64,000 nucleotides of DNA from Niebla homalea (lineage: Eukaryota; Ascomycota; Lecanoromycetes; Lecanorales; Ramalinaceae), in the NCBI GenBank assembly GCA_019925105.1, contig JAHGAU010000011.1:1054001-1118000 (forward strand), in the 5' to 3' direction. This document shows, in pieces, positions 24,283-37,164 of the stretch. A program made the translations under genes and the position numbers. Each line of letters opens with the position of its first letter. Positions within the stretch are counted from its first letter, which is position 1. The notes under the pieces are model-generated. The model searched no databases and was not told the origin of the DNA. It saw only the letters and a program-made list of their open reading frames with translations.

Positions 24283-27200
24283 ACAAAAAATTATTAAATA
24301 TATATAAAGGTACTTAACTCTTATAAAGTAAGTAAATAGAAGCTATATGGTTTTACTAAGTCCAATTAAAGTAAAAGCCCCTTTTAACTTATTTAGAATA
24401 AACTTCATCGGACTTTTTCAAAAAGTATAAAGCGGCCTCCGTTATATACTTATTATAATAGATTATTTTTTATGATATATATAGTTATTCTATAGTATGT
24501 TAATTAAAGTAAAGGATATAGTTATTACGTTAAAAAAGTATATAAATTATTATTTAAAGTTAGCTAAGATATATATAGATATTGAAAAAGCTTTTATAAA
24601 TAAAAAGATAGGAAGCTTCTTATTATACAATATTCAATTTATTCCGCTATTAGATATAATATATAAAGTAATAAGTGTAATAAAATTTAATAATTAAATT
24701 TAATAAAATACTATAAAGAAAACCTAAACTTAATAAATATCTAATTAAGTGTAAGTAAAAAGATTAGTAATATTAATTATTAGTGTAGAATACATTAAGT
24801 ATATAAGGTACGTTTTTATTAATATCCTTTTTAAGGTTAAATTAAAGATAGTATATAAACGGAACGTAATTAAATTATAAAGTAAAATATATATTATAGA
24901 AAAATAATACTATTATTGAATAAGGCGATATATAAAGTAATTTAAGAATTTATAATAAGTAAGATAAATATAAAGGATAAGTCTTAAAAGAAATTAAACG
25001 TAATAAAAAAATTCATAAAAGCGACTTTATAAGAAAGGCATATAAGGTTAAAACTTATTAAAGGAAAGGCAATAAATTATGCGATGGGATCCTACCCTTA
25101 ACTTTAAAAACTTAAGTTCCATTAAGTTAAACCGTTTATTATCAAAACTTTACAAAAGAATATAACGCTATATATAAATTAAAAAGGATAGATAAAACTT
25201 TTTTATTTAACTTTTGTATAGTGATTATCTTAAAGTATTTATATTATATACCGGGTATCTTAAACCACCCGATATAACAGAATTAAAAATAGTAAAAAGA
25301 ATTTAAATTTAATAAATATTAATAAAGAACGCCTTAATCTTTTAAAAACTGTTATAATTATTATCGGCATAATCTAAAGGGAGGAAGTATATATAAGTAA
25401 AGCAATACCTTTTCTTTTATACTCTTATATTATACTTACCTATAAAAGTATTTTGTATATTAAAGACTTAAGAAATTTTTTTAAAAAAAGAGAGAATAAA
25501 CTGTTATTTAAGTAAGTATAATTAGGAATAAAAAACTAAAAGGAAGGGAAATAAGAATATTATGAAGATTTAAAGGGAATAAGTATAAATAAGGGAATAT
25601 TAGGCCCTTTATTTTTCATTTATTATGTTATAGGTTATATAATAACGAAATTCTAAAAGCTTATTATTAATTTTAGTTCAAATATTTCCTTAAAAATATT
25701 GAAAATACTTATTAAAAGCGATATATAAATAAAAGTATGATTAAATATTAACGTTATATATTAAAAACTCTATTTAAAAAAGCGCGTTTCCTATAGTTTA
25801 TAGGTTTAAATTTTGAATTATTATAAATATTACATTAAGGATATAAGTAAAGTATATCATTAATATCTATATAAAACCTATTTTAAACGGCTAATAACCC
25901 AGGTTTTAACCGTGCCTTTAAAATGGGTAATTAAAATTAATACTATCCTTTATTATAATAATTATAAGGTATAAGCTTATATTAACTATCCCACCTTAAG
26001 AGAAAAAAAGGAGGCAGAGTAGGAAAGTTTATATATTTATAAGGGCTTAGTTTAAAACGAAGGTAACCTGTAATTAAGGACGTAACCCGGTAAACGAGTT
26101 TTAATAACGTAATTAAGGGAATTAATACAATCCGAATAATTTAAAGACCTATTAAGGCTTTAATTTACTACCGGTTAAATTCGTGTTTTTATAATAAGGT
26201 ATATATTTAGGCTAGAATTATAATAATATATATAACGACTTTCATCTTGAGTTAAATTTAATTAATATAGGTTAAAATAATAAACTGAAAAACTATCCGG
26301 AATATATGATTTATTAAGGTAAATAATATTAAGTTGAAAAGTATAACGGATTTCTTTTAAAAAAAACGACCGTAATAACTATAAATATAATATCGGTTAA
26401 GCATAATTAATAAATTTTAAAAGGATAAGGGGCTATTATGTATGTGATAACGGTATATAAGAAGAAACTTATTACGGGATAGATACCCGTATAGATACGG
26501 ATAAGGGCTATTATACGCGTATAATATAAGTAGTAAATTTAAAAAAGAAAAAAAGTTAAAGAAGGAACCCGGATAAGTTTTTTATTTGAACGGGAAATTA
26601 ATTAATAATTACTTTATATATATAAAAAAGATAACTTATTAAAATTAAAATTGGTAAAACTTAAACGAAAAAAAACCTTGATTAAGTTTGAGTTAAATAA
26701 CTAATATTATTTCTTCTTAAATAACCTTTTATAAAATTTAATTAAGCAATTAAGCTTTAAAGGGGATGGGCTATATTTAATACGGGCTTTATTACGTTAA
26801 CCAGACTTATAGGAGCGAAATAATCCGGCGATACCGGTAGGACCGGATTAACGTAAAGATAACTAGATTATATAAAATAAGAGGGTCGATCGAATAAACG
26901 GATAAAGGGTAAACGATATAGACGGCTAGATTAATTAAGCGGAAAATAAAGGAAATAAACGGACAGGCCGAGATTATTAAAGTAATTAAAAAAAAAAAGC
27001 GGGACGATTAAGACTTAAAAGTAAATTATAATAAAAATAAGCGGGTATTAAATATAAAAAGCGTAAACTATCATACTTATTAAAGCTATGATTATTAAGT
27101 TAACTATAAACCATTATTAATTATAAAGCGGGTACGCCTTTTTATATTAAACTTAGGTTCAGTACTAAGGTTAAAAGGTATATAATACGTTGAGAAAAAA

Positions 27201-28889
27201 ACGCTTTTTTAAACTATATTTTAATATTAAAAGTCTATAAAAAGGTATTAACGACAGTTAACTAAAAGTAAATTCATTTATATGTACCCGGATAGAAGTT
27301 ATAGTTATTAAAGCGGTATTTAAAGATATAAGTAAAGTATACGCTATTAAATAAACTATTAATATAATGATAATTAATAAAAGTAAAACGATAATCATTA
27401 TTAATTTATTAATATTTAATATATACTTTAAGACCGTTACGCGTACGTAAGGTATATACTTAAATATAGGTTATAAGAAGTTCTTAAAAGTAAAAAAAGT
27501 GGAAAAGACTAAGATCAAAACAAACCGAAAAATATAACTTTGAATATACTATTCGCTTAATAGTTAGGTAAACCCATATAATAATAGGAATATAGTTATT
27601 TAATTTAGTTAAATTAACAAGAAAAATACGTTTAATAATATACAAGGATATAATAAAGATAAGTCCTATTAATATAATTGAAAAATCTTAAGGATATTCC
27701 CAAAAAATTACGAGTAAATTAAAATAAATATAAAAGGATTAACTGATATTAAGGTTATTAATTTATATATACTCTTAAAGGAATAACTAATAATCGAATA
27801 TAAGATTATGTTTATTTTAAGATAATTTAATTAAGGTATAAAAAAATTAGAAAAATTAATAAAAGGAATAAAAGGGAAAAAAAGGAAAAAAAAGGAAAAA
27901 AAAGGAAAAAAAGGAAAAAAAGGAAAAAAAGGAAAAAAAAAAAGGAAAAAAAGGAAAAAAAGGGAAAAAAGGAAAAAAAGGAAAAAAAAGGAAAAAAGGA
28001 AAAAAAGGAAAAAAAGGAAAAAAAAGGAAAAAAAGGAAAAAAAGGAAAAAAAGGAAAAAAAGGAAAAAAAAGGAAAAAAAGGAAAAAAAGGAAAAAAAGG
28101 AAAAAGTAAATAGTTACGTAGTAATGTTATTAAGTAAATAAATAATCGGACATTTTTTTTAATGATTTTTTCATTAACGGAATGAATTAAAACGGAATTT
28201 AATAAATATAATACGTAATATTATTATATCTAGAAGGAGCCCCTTTTAATATACTTTTTAAATATACCTCGATCTGGATAATCGTTTATAAAGTATTAAA
28301 AGAGTATAAGAATATATTTATTTATATATAAAAATAACCTTAAGGGTACTTAATATATTAATTAATTAAGGGAAAAACATATAAGTAAATAAGGGTAAAT
28401 ATCGACAGTTATAATAAGGGATATATTTTTAAAAAAAATTAATTAAGTATAATATTAAGCTTTAAAGGAGTCTATATAAAGGTTAAAAAGTTATTTAAAG
28501 ACTAATCAATAACTTTTTTATTATTTTCATTCTTTTTAAGGATTAAAATAAACTATTATACCTTCCTTATTACTTTCTTAAGACCAATATAGTAAATTAA
28601 TATAAAGATAGTATCAATAACTAAATATAAATTATATAATTAAGTATAATGCCTTTTTAAATACCTCAATAAGATACTAAAATTTATAAAATAAAATTTA
28701 AGTAAAACCTATTTAATAACCTTTTAAAGAAACATTTTTCTTACGTAATAAGCTTACTTAAAATATACTTAATTATAATAAAATTAAGAGAATAAAGCGA
28801 GATATTAAGAGCATATAAGTTTTGAAGTAAGGTAATATAAATGGCCGGTTACGGGTTTTAATCCTTTCAAAGGGCAAAGGGCAGTATAC
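24283..28889. mobile_element. Repeat X copy 1, left part (unclassified)
   Basis: From about 26,560 rightward this aligns, inverted, with 61,730-64,000 (for example 28,230-28,560 with 62,130-62,480, and 26,870-27,020 with 63,400-63,600). A repeated element is therefore present. It resumes at 48,372 after the Gypsy-2 insertion. Stop-tolerant translations give basic, low-complexity sequence and a possible Cys-poor knuckle region near 27,060-27,130, but no decisive polymerase or transposase motif. The part left of 26,560 has no second copy in the window, so it may or may not belong to X. Confidence 0.55.
27870..28106 (+). repeat. Pure purine (GGAAAAA)n microsatellite, ~237 bp
   Basis: An uninterrupted run of A and G only, built from GG plus 5-10 A. 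It lies inside repeat X. The other X copy (62,540-62,640, inverted) has only ordinary A-rich sequence at the corresponding place, so the expansion is specific to this copy. It contains no CpA or TpG, so RIP could not have damaged it. Long mirror-like purine tracts of this type can form triplex DNA. Confidence 0.9.
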
Positions 28890-28894
28890 ATAAT
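28890..28894. repeat. Gypsy-2 target-site duplication ATAAT, left
   Basis: ATAAT immediately precedes the left LTR and is repeated at 48,367-48,371 after the right LTR. The empty site is at 61,727-61,731 (as attat) in X copy 2. Confidence 0.9.
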
Positions 28895-29052
28895 TATTGG
28901 TATATGGACCAAAAAGTGTAATAATATATGAATAATGATTCTACCTAAATGCAGATAGGATCTTAAGGATTATCTGTCCTTTACGTATAAAGAGTGTCCT
29001 ATATTTATGAATATTTCCTAATATCCTTTATACTACATATATACATAGAAAA
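28895..29052 (-). repeat. Gypsy-2 left (3') LTR, 158 bp
   Basis: Aligns with 48,211-48,366. The first 24 bp match position by position, with only transitions differing. The left, outer bases (ggtatatggacc) are less mutated than the same bases of the right LTR. Confidence 0.85.
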
Positions 29053-29379
29053 TGCTATTAAAAGAAAAAAGGCTATTACTTATAATAACGTTTACCTTAA
29101 TATATTAATATAGATATTAATACTTAATAATACGTTATACTCTTTATATCTTATGCTTTTATATTAAAATCTTACTTAACTTTACGGGGGCGGCCGTAAT
29201 TACGCTAAAGACGGAATATATAAAGAGTGCCGGTAGACGATAAGGGTATTACTTTAATAAACGCCGGTAATAAAGTAATATAAGGTCTGTTAAAACGGGT
29301 AATAACGATATTATTGAATTCAGGATATATAGTATAAAATTTATATAATAAGTTTAAATATGACTTTAATAACGGAAGC

Positions 29380-29480
29380 TTACTATTATATTTTATACCT
29401 TAAGTAACTTATTTAATTAAGTATCTATTATTTCTTTTTTTATAAATGATTTTTTTAAAATATATTACTTTTTATTTTTA
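29380..29480 (-). pseudogene. Gypsy-2 integrase chromodomain (decayed)
   Basis: The minus strand gives KVIYFKKIIYKKRNNRYLIK followed by GIKYNSKLP. This parallels the chromodomain pattern E-Y-x-V-E-x-I-x...YLVKW-x-GY...WEP. The Trp positions are replaced by stops or other codons, as RIP of TGG predicts. It lies between the integrase core and the 3' LTR, the expected place. Confidence 0.6.
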
Positions 29481-29803
29481 AAGTCTACTTTAAGTATAAG
29501 CGGTACGTTACGGTTAAGCTATTAATTAAAAGGATTTTTTACTGGGTTATTAACTGGCTTGAATATATTAACTAAAATAACTAGTGTTATTTTTATATTA
29601 ACGGGCAATTTAAACTTCTATATAAAGTAATTAATTTTTTCAATAATAATAAAAGGTCCGGCGCGTTATTAATCTAGCTTATAATTTTTAATATTAAGAA
29701 TGTTATATCCATAATATAACTTTAAATAGATTAAATTATTAATATTAAATTAAATTACCTTATAACTTTAATTATACCGGAATTTAATTATTATTTACGT
29801 AAA

Positions 29804-29815
29804 TTCTAATATATT
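29804..29815. repeat. LINE-1 target-site duplication, left copy
   Basis: ttctaatatatt, repeated exactly at 35,581-35,592. Confidence 0.9.
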
Positions 29816-32800
29816 GATTGATTGATTGATTTATATTACTGATCTAGCTGAGCTAATTCCGGCGTTCCTTAATACTCGGCTATTTAACCTTACTAATAAC
29901 CGTAAAAAACCCGATATCCATAACGTTAAAAATAAAAACCGGTATTTACCCAGCCTTTATTCACGTTTTAAGGGCTAAGAGTATTTACGGCCGTTTAAAG
30001 AATAAGAATTTATTTATATACCTTTTCTAAGAAAACCCATAATACTATAACTAAATCCACTTAAGGGTTACCTTTAAACCTATTATTCTTCCGTTATTTT
30101 ATAGGTTTATTTAATATTAAAATTTCAGAATTCCGATTATATTATTAAATATCCTTATTAATATATATATTATTATTACTTTATTTATACGATTTTACCG
30201 ATTAATATAATATCGTTTTTTATGCCGCCCCGGTATTTATAGCCCTTTTAACCTTCTATTAAGTATAGTTTTCCCGCCGTTATTTTTTACCCTTAAGTTA
30301 ATAGTAAGATTTCTTAATTAAGTCCTTAATTACTTCCTTTATTTCCTTGGTTAAGCTGAATTATAATAATAAATCCGTAATTATTATAAATTTAACGGCC
30401 GCCTTAATATCCTTTTTATTAATAAGTATTTAATAATAATCGTTAATCCCTATTTTTTTAATTAATCCCGGTTTAAGCTCCTTAAATAATAAATAAAAGA
30501 TTAATATATATATAGTATTTTACTTTCATTATTTATACTTATAATTAACGTTAATCCGGTTATTAATATATATAATAAAGAGGAAATAAGCTAAGCTATT
30601 CTTATTTATCCGGAGTTAAATTATTAACGCGTTATTATTTTTCCTTATAATCTTATAACGCCGGAGATATTTATTAATAATTTTATTGCTATTTAACGCC
30701 GGGTACCGTTGCCCTTAAAAAATCGATTCTTTATATTTACGTTAACGCTTTATTTATTTCCCTATAATTTATAGGGTAATCGTTATTAACTTCGCTTTTA
30801 CGGTTTTTTTTCCTCCGCCGTTTTCGCTTTAAGTAAAAGTTTATATACTTTTATATTAACTTCTTAAACGTAAATTAAATTAATTTCTTTTTTAATTTAC
30901 TTTAATTTAACTTCCGTAGAAAAAATAAATACCGTTTCTTTATACGTTTTTTTATTTAAGGTTTCTTATAGTTTTAATAAATACGTTTATTTTTTATTAA
31001 TATAATTAAGTTTATACCTTTTTTAAGTTTCGTTTAAGCGATTATTTAATTTAAGGCTAATTCTATTAATAATATAAAAACTTCGGATTTTAATACCGGG
31101 ATAAGAGTTACTTTATATATTTTACTTATTACTTTTAAATATCGGTTTTAAATTTTCTATAATTATTAGACGGGCTTTTTCTTATATTTAAGTATATTTT
31201 TAAATACGTATTAAATAATTATTATATATATTATCGTAAACTTTATAACCGCTTAATAAACGGTTTTAATTTTTTATAAGGTAGCTTTTTACGTTAATAT
31301 TATAAGGTAAATAAGGCCCTTTTCCTATAAAATTATTTTCTTTTAAACCTTTTTTATATAATTTTTTTAATTTAATTTCTTATCGACTTATAAACCGAGT
31401 ATTTTAATATTAACTTCCGGTTTTATTATTATATTATTTAAGTTTATTATAGTTATTATATCGTATAACTTCGGGCTCCTTATTATATAAATAAACTTAT
31501 ATTTATATAGGGTAAATTAAGCTTTATATATTTTTACTTATTATAAATAAATTTTATAAGCTTATTTTAACTTTAAATAATTCATATAAATAAACGTACT
31601 ATAAGTTAAGAAATAAATATTATTAATAAAGTTTTTTATTTAAACCTTTTATTTTAATTTTATTAAGTTTTTAATAAGTAACTTATTAAAAAATAAGAAT
31701 AAAATTAAAGAAATAAATAACCTTTAAAGAATCCTTATTATCGTAAACTTTATTGTATTTATTTTTTATTTTAGGTTAATTAACGTTGCTTAATTATTTA
31801 AGAAATTTTCTATTTAATTTATAAGGAAAAATAAAACCTTTTTTTTTTTTTTTGTAAATTATATAGTAATCTTTAATAATTTATTTTATCGAATACCCTT
31901 ATAATATTTAAGGAAAGAAGATTTATAATGTATTTCTTCTTATAATTTTATACCGTATATACGTTATTAATTAAACCTTTAAAAGCCGTTTCTATTAACC
32001 GTCCTTTTTTTACCCTTATTTATTAATCAGGGAGTAATTTATATTTTTCTACGTAATTACTTAGGATTTTTATAATTATTATTTTTAAAGCCTTTTTTAA
32101 CGTATAAAAAAGTATTATAAATCTATATAACTTTACCTTTAAGTAATTTAACTTAACCGGCTTCTTAAGGATAATTATCTTAACCTCCTTAAATTTACGG
32201 GGGTAATATCTTATATTAAAATAAGCTTAAAATAAATAAATAAAAACCTTTTTAAATAATAACGTTATTATAAATAAAAGCTTATTTAATATACCGTTAA
32301 ATCCGGGGCTTTATCCTTTTTCGGTTTATTAATTGCTTTAATTATTATCTTTTAAGTTATTATTTTATTTATTATTATTAATTTAAAATATACCGTACCG
32401 TTAATATTTATTAAATTAACTTCCGGTAATAAGGGAAAAAACGTTTTTTTAAGAGTCTTAATTTTACCGTTAAAGGTATTTATTACCGTACCGTTTAATC
32501 TTTTTAAAGGTAAAAACTTAAGGATAAATTTAAGTTTCTTATTTTATTTTTTATTATATTTTATTAACTTTTAAATATTATAAAAGGAAACCGTTAAATT
32601 ATATATTATAGCCCGGAAATATATTTACTTAATTTTCCGGATAATTCTCTTTTTTTTTCTTAAGCTTTTTTTAATTATTAAAATATTTTCCGGTTTTTAT
32701 ATTTAATAGTTTACTTTATAAGCGCTTTTACCTTTATAATCACCTTTATATACTCCTTATTCTAGTAAGTTTTAATTCTTTAAAACGGCTTTATTATTAA

Positions 32801-35580
32801 AATTATAATATTAATTACTTTATTTAAAGTTTTTATTACTTATTCTATAAAACGGTTAATTTATTCTTTATTATTAAGCCGGGGACGTTCCGTTAATTAA
32901 GATATTATTTTTATTATTTTTATTAATATTTTAACTTCCTTAATTATTTTTTATACTTATTTAAACGGTAAAAACGGAATCGTATTAATAAATTAATTTA
33001 AGGTCGTTTATATCGGGACGTAATCCGAACTGTATTTTAAGTTTTCTCGGAATCTATATATTATAATTAAGTTAATAATATTTTCTAAATTAAATATTAA
33101 GTTAATTATAATTTTAAGTTTACGGCTTTCTTATATAATAGTTTTTTTAACGTTAATAACGTAAAATTAAACCGTATAATAATTATTAATAACTCCTTAA
33201 ATTCAGTATAATTAATCGTATAACCGTCTTTATTTTATTAAACGTAATAAAGATTAAAATCTTTTATTAAGAAATACTTATTAAGTATAATTATAATATC
33301 CTTAAATAACGGGATTATAAAGGGTCCCTTTTTATTAATTAATAACGGATTATACGTATTATAAATATTTAAGGTATTTTTAATATCCCTTTTTATATAA
33401 TCCGGAGTATATATAAGTTCCCTCCGTAATAAATAACGTTTTAATTATTTATATTTAGTTTTTTATTAATAAAAAAGTATATCCGCGTTATTTTATTACC
33501 CTTAAAGGTTAAATAGAAATTATCTTTTAAATTAATTAAAAAGTAAATATACGGATTATATAACGGCTTTTATATCGTTATAATATTAATATTTTTTACC
33601 TTTTTAAATTTAAATATTAATATTATAACTTTAATTATTTTTCCGCGTATATTATATTATATTATTTTTAAAAGCGTAAATATATTAAATATTAATATTT
33701 ATTAAGCTTTCTTCGTTAATTTCTATTTATATAAATAGTTTTTTTTTAAGGTTAAGCTTTATTTATTTTAATTTTTTTATTACGATAGTAATCTTAATTG
33801 GGTAATTAACCTTAAAAATTAATATTATTATAAGTTTCCTTTTTTTTACGTTATTAGTTACCGTACTTTATTTTTCCCCGTTTAATAAGTTCCGTTTATA
33901 TTTTAAAATTATTTTTAATTACTTTATTAATTTAAGTTTATATAAATTATAACGTTAAATTTTAACCGTTATCCTAATCTTTTTATGTTGGGTTTCCTTC
34001 GTTTTTACTATATACCGTAAGTTTTACGCTGAGTAATCACTATTATTATATACCGCGTATTTCGGTACGTTTTTTATTAAACTTTTTATTATTAAATTAA
34101 TATATTTATACGTATTATACCCTTTAGTATATATTACGTATTTTATATTATTAAGGTACCTTATAATAATATATCCGTATTTTTAATATTTAAAGTATTA
34201 ATAAATATCCGCTGCCCAATCTTAAGGTTTTATTAATTTAAAAGATTTACCCTTTATTACCTTTTTATTAAGGATATCGTTATATATCCTTATTAACGTT
34301 ATACTTAAAATAATTATAAATTATTTCTTTATATAATTAAAGGCATTTAACTTTTTATTATAGTAAGGAGGCTATAATTAATAATCTTTAATTTAAGGTA
34401 AAGGACCGTATTTTCCTTCTTTATCCGTTTTAAAGTAGCTTCCCCTTCCTTTTTTATAAATTTTATTAAATATATCCCGTTTATTATAATAATAAAGAAT
34501 TATTTTAATATTTTTACTATTTTATATCCCTTTTTACCGGTTTATTTTTTTAATTTTTCTAGCCTTTTCCTTATTTTTAATAAGGTTATATCGAGGAGGA
34601 TATCCCCGCTTTATAGCCTACGTACCGTAATAATCTGTTTTATTAATAGCTTTCCCGTTACTTTAAACGCTTTTATTAATTATAACGGGTTTATTTTTAT
34701 TATTATACTTTTCTCCTTTTCGTTTAATAATTATATAATTATTATCCTTATTTTCCTTAACGCCGCCGCTTTCTTTTCCGCTTTTACCTCCTTTATTATT
34801 AATGCCGGTACCGCCTTTATAACTTTTATTACCCAGTTTATCCCCGCTTTTTTCCTTAAAATTTCCCTTATTACTCTTTTATTTTATATATTTTTTCTGT
34901 CTCCTTTTACCTCCGTCCGTTAATACCTTTATTATCGCCTTTTAAGCTTTATATAGCCTCTTTAACTCCCTTAAATTTCTCCCCGCTTTTACGTAAAAGT
35001 CTTTTATCTTCTATAGCCCGATTAATAATATTGGCTAAGTCTTTAACGTAATATTTTTTTATATAATTATAAAAAGCCTTTTAATATTCTTACCGCTTCC
35101 TTCCCTTTTATTTCTTCCTTATATATTTAATAATTATTTCTTTTTATAACTTATTCTTATTTACTTAATATCTCCCTATCTTTATTTAGCTTTTTTTTTT
35201 AATTTATATATACTTAATAAGGTTTTTTACGCTTCCGTTTGCCCTTTATCCGTTTTTACGTATCGTCCTTATCCCCTCCGCTTTTTATTTATTACCCTTT
35301 ATAATAATACCTTTACGCGTTATATACGTCCCTTTACGCGTATCTTATTAACCATAAGTTCCCTATTTAATTTAAGGCCTTTTTATTTCATATTTATTAC
35401 GTTGTTTATACGACTTATTACCGTTTTTATTAACCTGGGCCGCTTACCCTTCCTTCCCTTTTACCTTTATTATTATTCCGCTTCCGCCTATCGCATTTAA
35501 GGTATTATCCTTACTGTTACTTAAGCTATGCACGCGTACATCGTTTCTGACCTCTAGGGTCCCGTTATTCGTCGCCATCC
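29816..35580 (-). mobile_element. LINE-1, full-length Tad1-like LINE (5,765 bp)
   Basis: Minus-strand copy with the (GATT)n tail complement at 29,816-29,832 and the 5' end at 35,580, where GGATGGCGACG still holds the initiator ATG (35,578-35,576). Perfect 12-bp TSDs flank it. Opening residues read MATNNGTLEVRNDV before the frame decays. ORF1, endonuclease and RT follow as in LINE A. The RT catalytic pair lies at about 31,619-31,630 and reads Ile-Asn-Asn. Both ends (about 29,830-29,890 and 35,500-35,580) are less mutated than the interior. It is inserted in the integrase region of Gypsy-2. Confidence 0.92.
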
Positions 35581-35592
35581 TTCTAATATATT
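35581..35592. repeat. LINE-1 target-site duplication, right copy
   Basis: ttctaatatatt. Gypsy-2 integrase sequence continues to its right. Confidence 0.9.
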
Positions 35593-35921
35593 TTAAGCTT
35601 CTTTACGGCTCTATAATTAAAGTATATCGTACTTAAAAATTAAAGAGGTTATTAAAGAGTTTAATGGGTTATAGATATTTATATTATACTAAATTTTATT
35701 TAAAGTAAATTTAATTAATATAAACTTTAAATTATTTAGTATATTTTAAATATATAAAATAATCTTTATTTAACTTTAATTTAGATATATAATTATAAAA
35801 TATTATAATACGATATTTATAATTTAATTAATCCGTTTAAACTAATTATTAATCTAAAGGTAATATACGTTAAACGTAAAAATACGAATATCCATTTCTT
35901 TAAATATGGATTTCTAAAATA

Positions 35922-35934
35922 TAAAGATAAATTT
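35922..35934. repeat. SINE-like element target-site duplication, left
   Basis: taaagataaattt, repeated exactly at 37,175-37,187. Confidence 0.9.
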
Positions 35935-36582
35935 GATTGATTGATTGATTGATTTATTTATACACGAGTCTAGCTACTTTAAGCTAATTTCGGCGTTCTA
36001 TAATACTGGTGGTTAAGCTATGGTTATCTTAATATTTATACTTATTTTAAACTTATCGCTTCAATTTTAAAAAGGAAGAGGAAACCGTAATTGGCTAGCT
36101 TAGCCCTAGTTTACCCTAGATATTAACCTAATTTAGATAAAAACCTCTTCTTTATAATTATTTACCTTAATATTATAATTAAGTCTTTACGTTAACCCGA
36201 TTAGGATTAATAATTACCTTAAATCCTTAATTTATTATTTTTATTAAGAATCCTTTATTTTTTAACGTTATAGTCCGCGGTAAGGATTTAATAATAATAT
36301 TAAGCTTAATCGGAGGAAGGCGGCCTTAATTATATAATTTTATTTTTCTTAATATTTAAACTTTATTTTAAGTATTTTATTACGTAACTTTTTCGGATTA
36401 ACTTTATTTAATCGTAACTTTAATTTTCCAGCGTTAAATCCCCGTAACCCCTTTCTACCGGCCTTATGTGGTAATTAAGCTTATTTAAGGTTAACTATAG
36501 GTATTAATAAATCGTCGGATATTTATTATTATTTTATTTATATTAACCACGTAACTTACCGGATAGGGTTTAAGGGCTCTTA

Positions 36583-36590
36583 ATGAAATC
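36583..36590. repeat. MITE-1 target-site duplication, left
   Basis: ATGAAATC, repeated exactly at 37,088-37,095. Eight base pairs is the hAT-superfamily length. Confidence 0.95.
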
Positions 36591-37087
36591 TACTCCGGGA
36601 AGCGGGACGGGATGGGACGGTTTTTTGATTCACTTATCCCATCCCGCGTGGGACGGGATAAGGCTGTATCCCATCCCATCCCATCCCTATCCCGGCGGGA
36701 TAGGATCGATATGCCAAGATCCCGCCAAGACGCGGGGTAAAAAGGGGTATAGCCAAAACAGTAAATTAAGGGGTAAAAAGGGGTGATTATCAGAAAGATC
36801 AGCACAAATATTTTTTAATGGTTTATCGATAACCGGAAAAACTATAATCCGGTTATCGATAAATCACTAAAAAATATTTATGCTGATCTTTCTGATAATT
36901 TACCCCTTAATTCACTGTTTTAACCAGGGTTTCCCTTATCTTATCCGCCACTGGGATCTTAATATATCCCGATCCCATCCCGTCCCATCCCGCACTAGTG
37001 CGGGATGGGATTCTATTCACTTTATCCCGTCCCATCCCTATCCCGTCCCTATCCCATGGGATATATCCCGTCCCGCTTCCCGGAGTA
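36591..37087. mobile_element. MITE-1, hAT-like fold-back element (497 bp)
   Basis: A perfect 23-bp terminal inverted repeat (begins TACTCCGGGAAGCGGGACGG) and a perfect 8-bp TSD define it. The subterminal zones are packed with GGGATGGGA/GGGACGGGA repeats on alternating strands, probable transposase-binding clusters. The centre is a 53-bp inverted repeat (36,785-36,837 and 36,848-36,900, loop 10 bp) whose arms differ only by transitions, so the whole unit is nearly palindromic. It encodes no transposase; small reading frames across it are by-products of the repeats. It is much less RIP-mutated than its surroundings. Confidence 0.9.
36785..36900. repeat. Central palindrome of MITE-1
   Basis: 53-bp arms separated by 10 bp. 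About four mismatches, all transitions. A further inverted pair (aaaacagtaaattaagggg) lies just outside each arm. Transcripts would form a long hairpin. Confidence 0.9.
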
Positions 37088-37153
37088 ATGAAATCGTCCC
37101 TCACCCTTAAAATATTCGACTATTCTATAGTTTATCTTCTGCACTCAAAATTG

Positions 37154-37164
37154 CCATTCCGCCA
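37154..37164 (-). promoter_or_regulatory. Candidate polymerase III A box
   Basis: The minus strand reads TGGCGGAATGG, starting 11 bases from the element 5' end. The tRNA A-box consensus is TRGCNNAGYGG, so one G-to-A differs. A weak B-box-like GTCGAATATT lies at 37,111-37,120, about 33 bp further in. Without an intact B box this is only suggestive. Confidence 0.35.

Noticed and set aside
24497..24697. 66-codon ATG frame on the plus strand
   Set aside because: Ile/Lys/Tyr-rich low-complexity translation in AT-rich repeat DNA, no homology that I recognise, and no upstream signal. Chance frame.
28230..28560. Repeat X as a Tc1/mariner transposase
   Set aside because: A few residues recalled a paired-domain pattern, but no DDE spacing, no terminal inverted repeats with TA, and the repeat is far too long.
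29053..29064. Primer-binding-site-like tgctattaaaag after the left Gypsy-2 LTR, implying plus orientation
   Set aside because: RT, RNase H, integrase and chromodomain all read on the minus strand in the correct order, so the resemblance is coincidental.
36583..37110. Overlapping frames of 65-76 codons on both strands
   Set aside because: They are translations of the GGGATGGGA clusters of MITE-1, which happen to lack stops. The Pro/Ser/His-rich product mirrors the DNA repeat.
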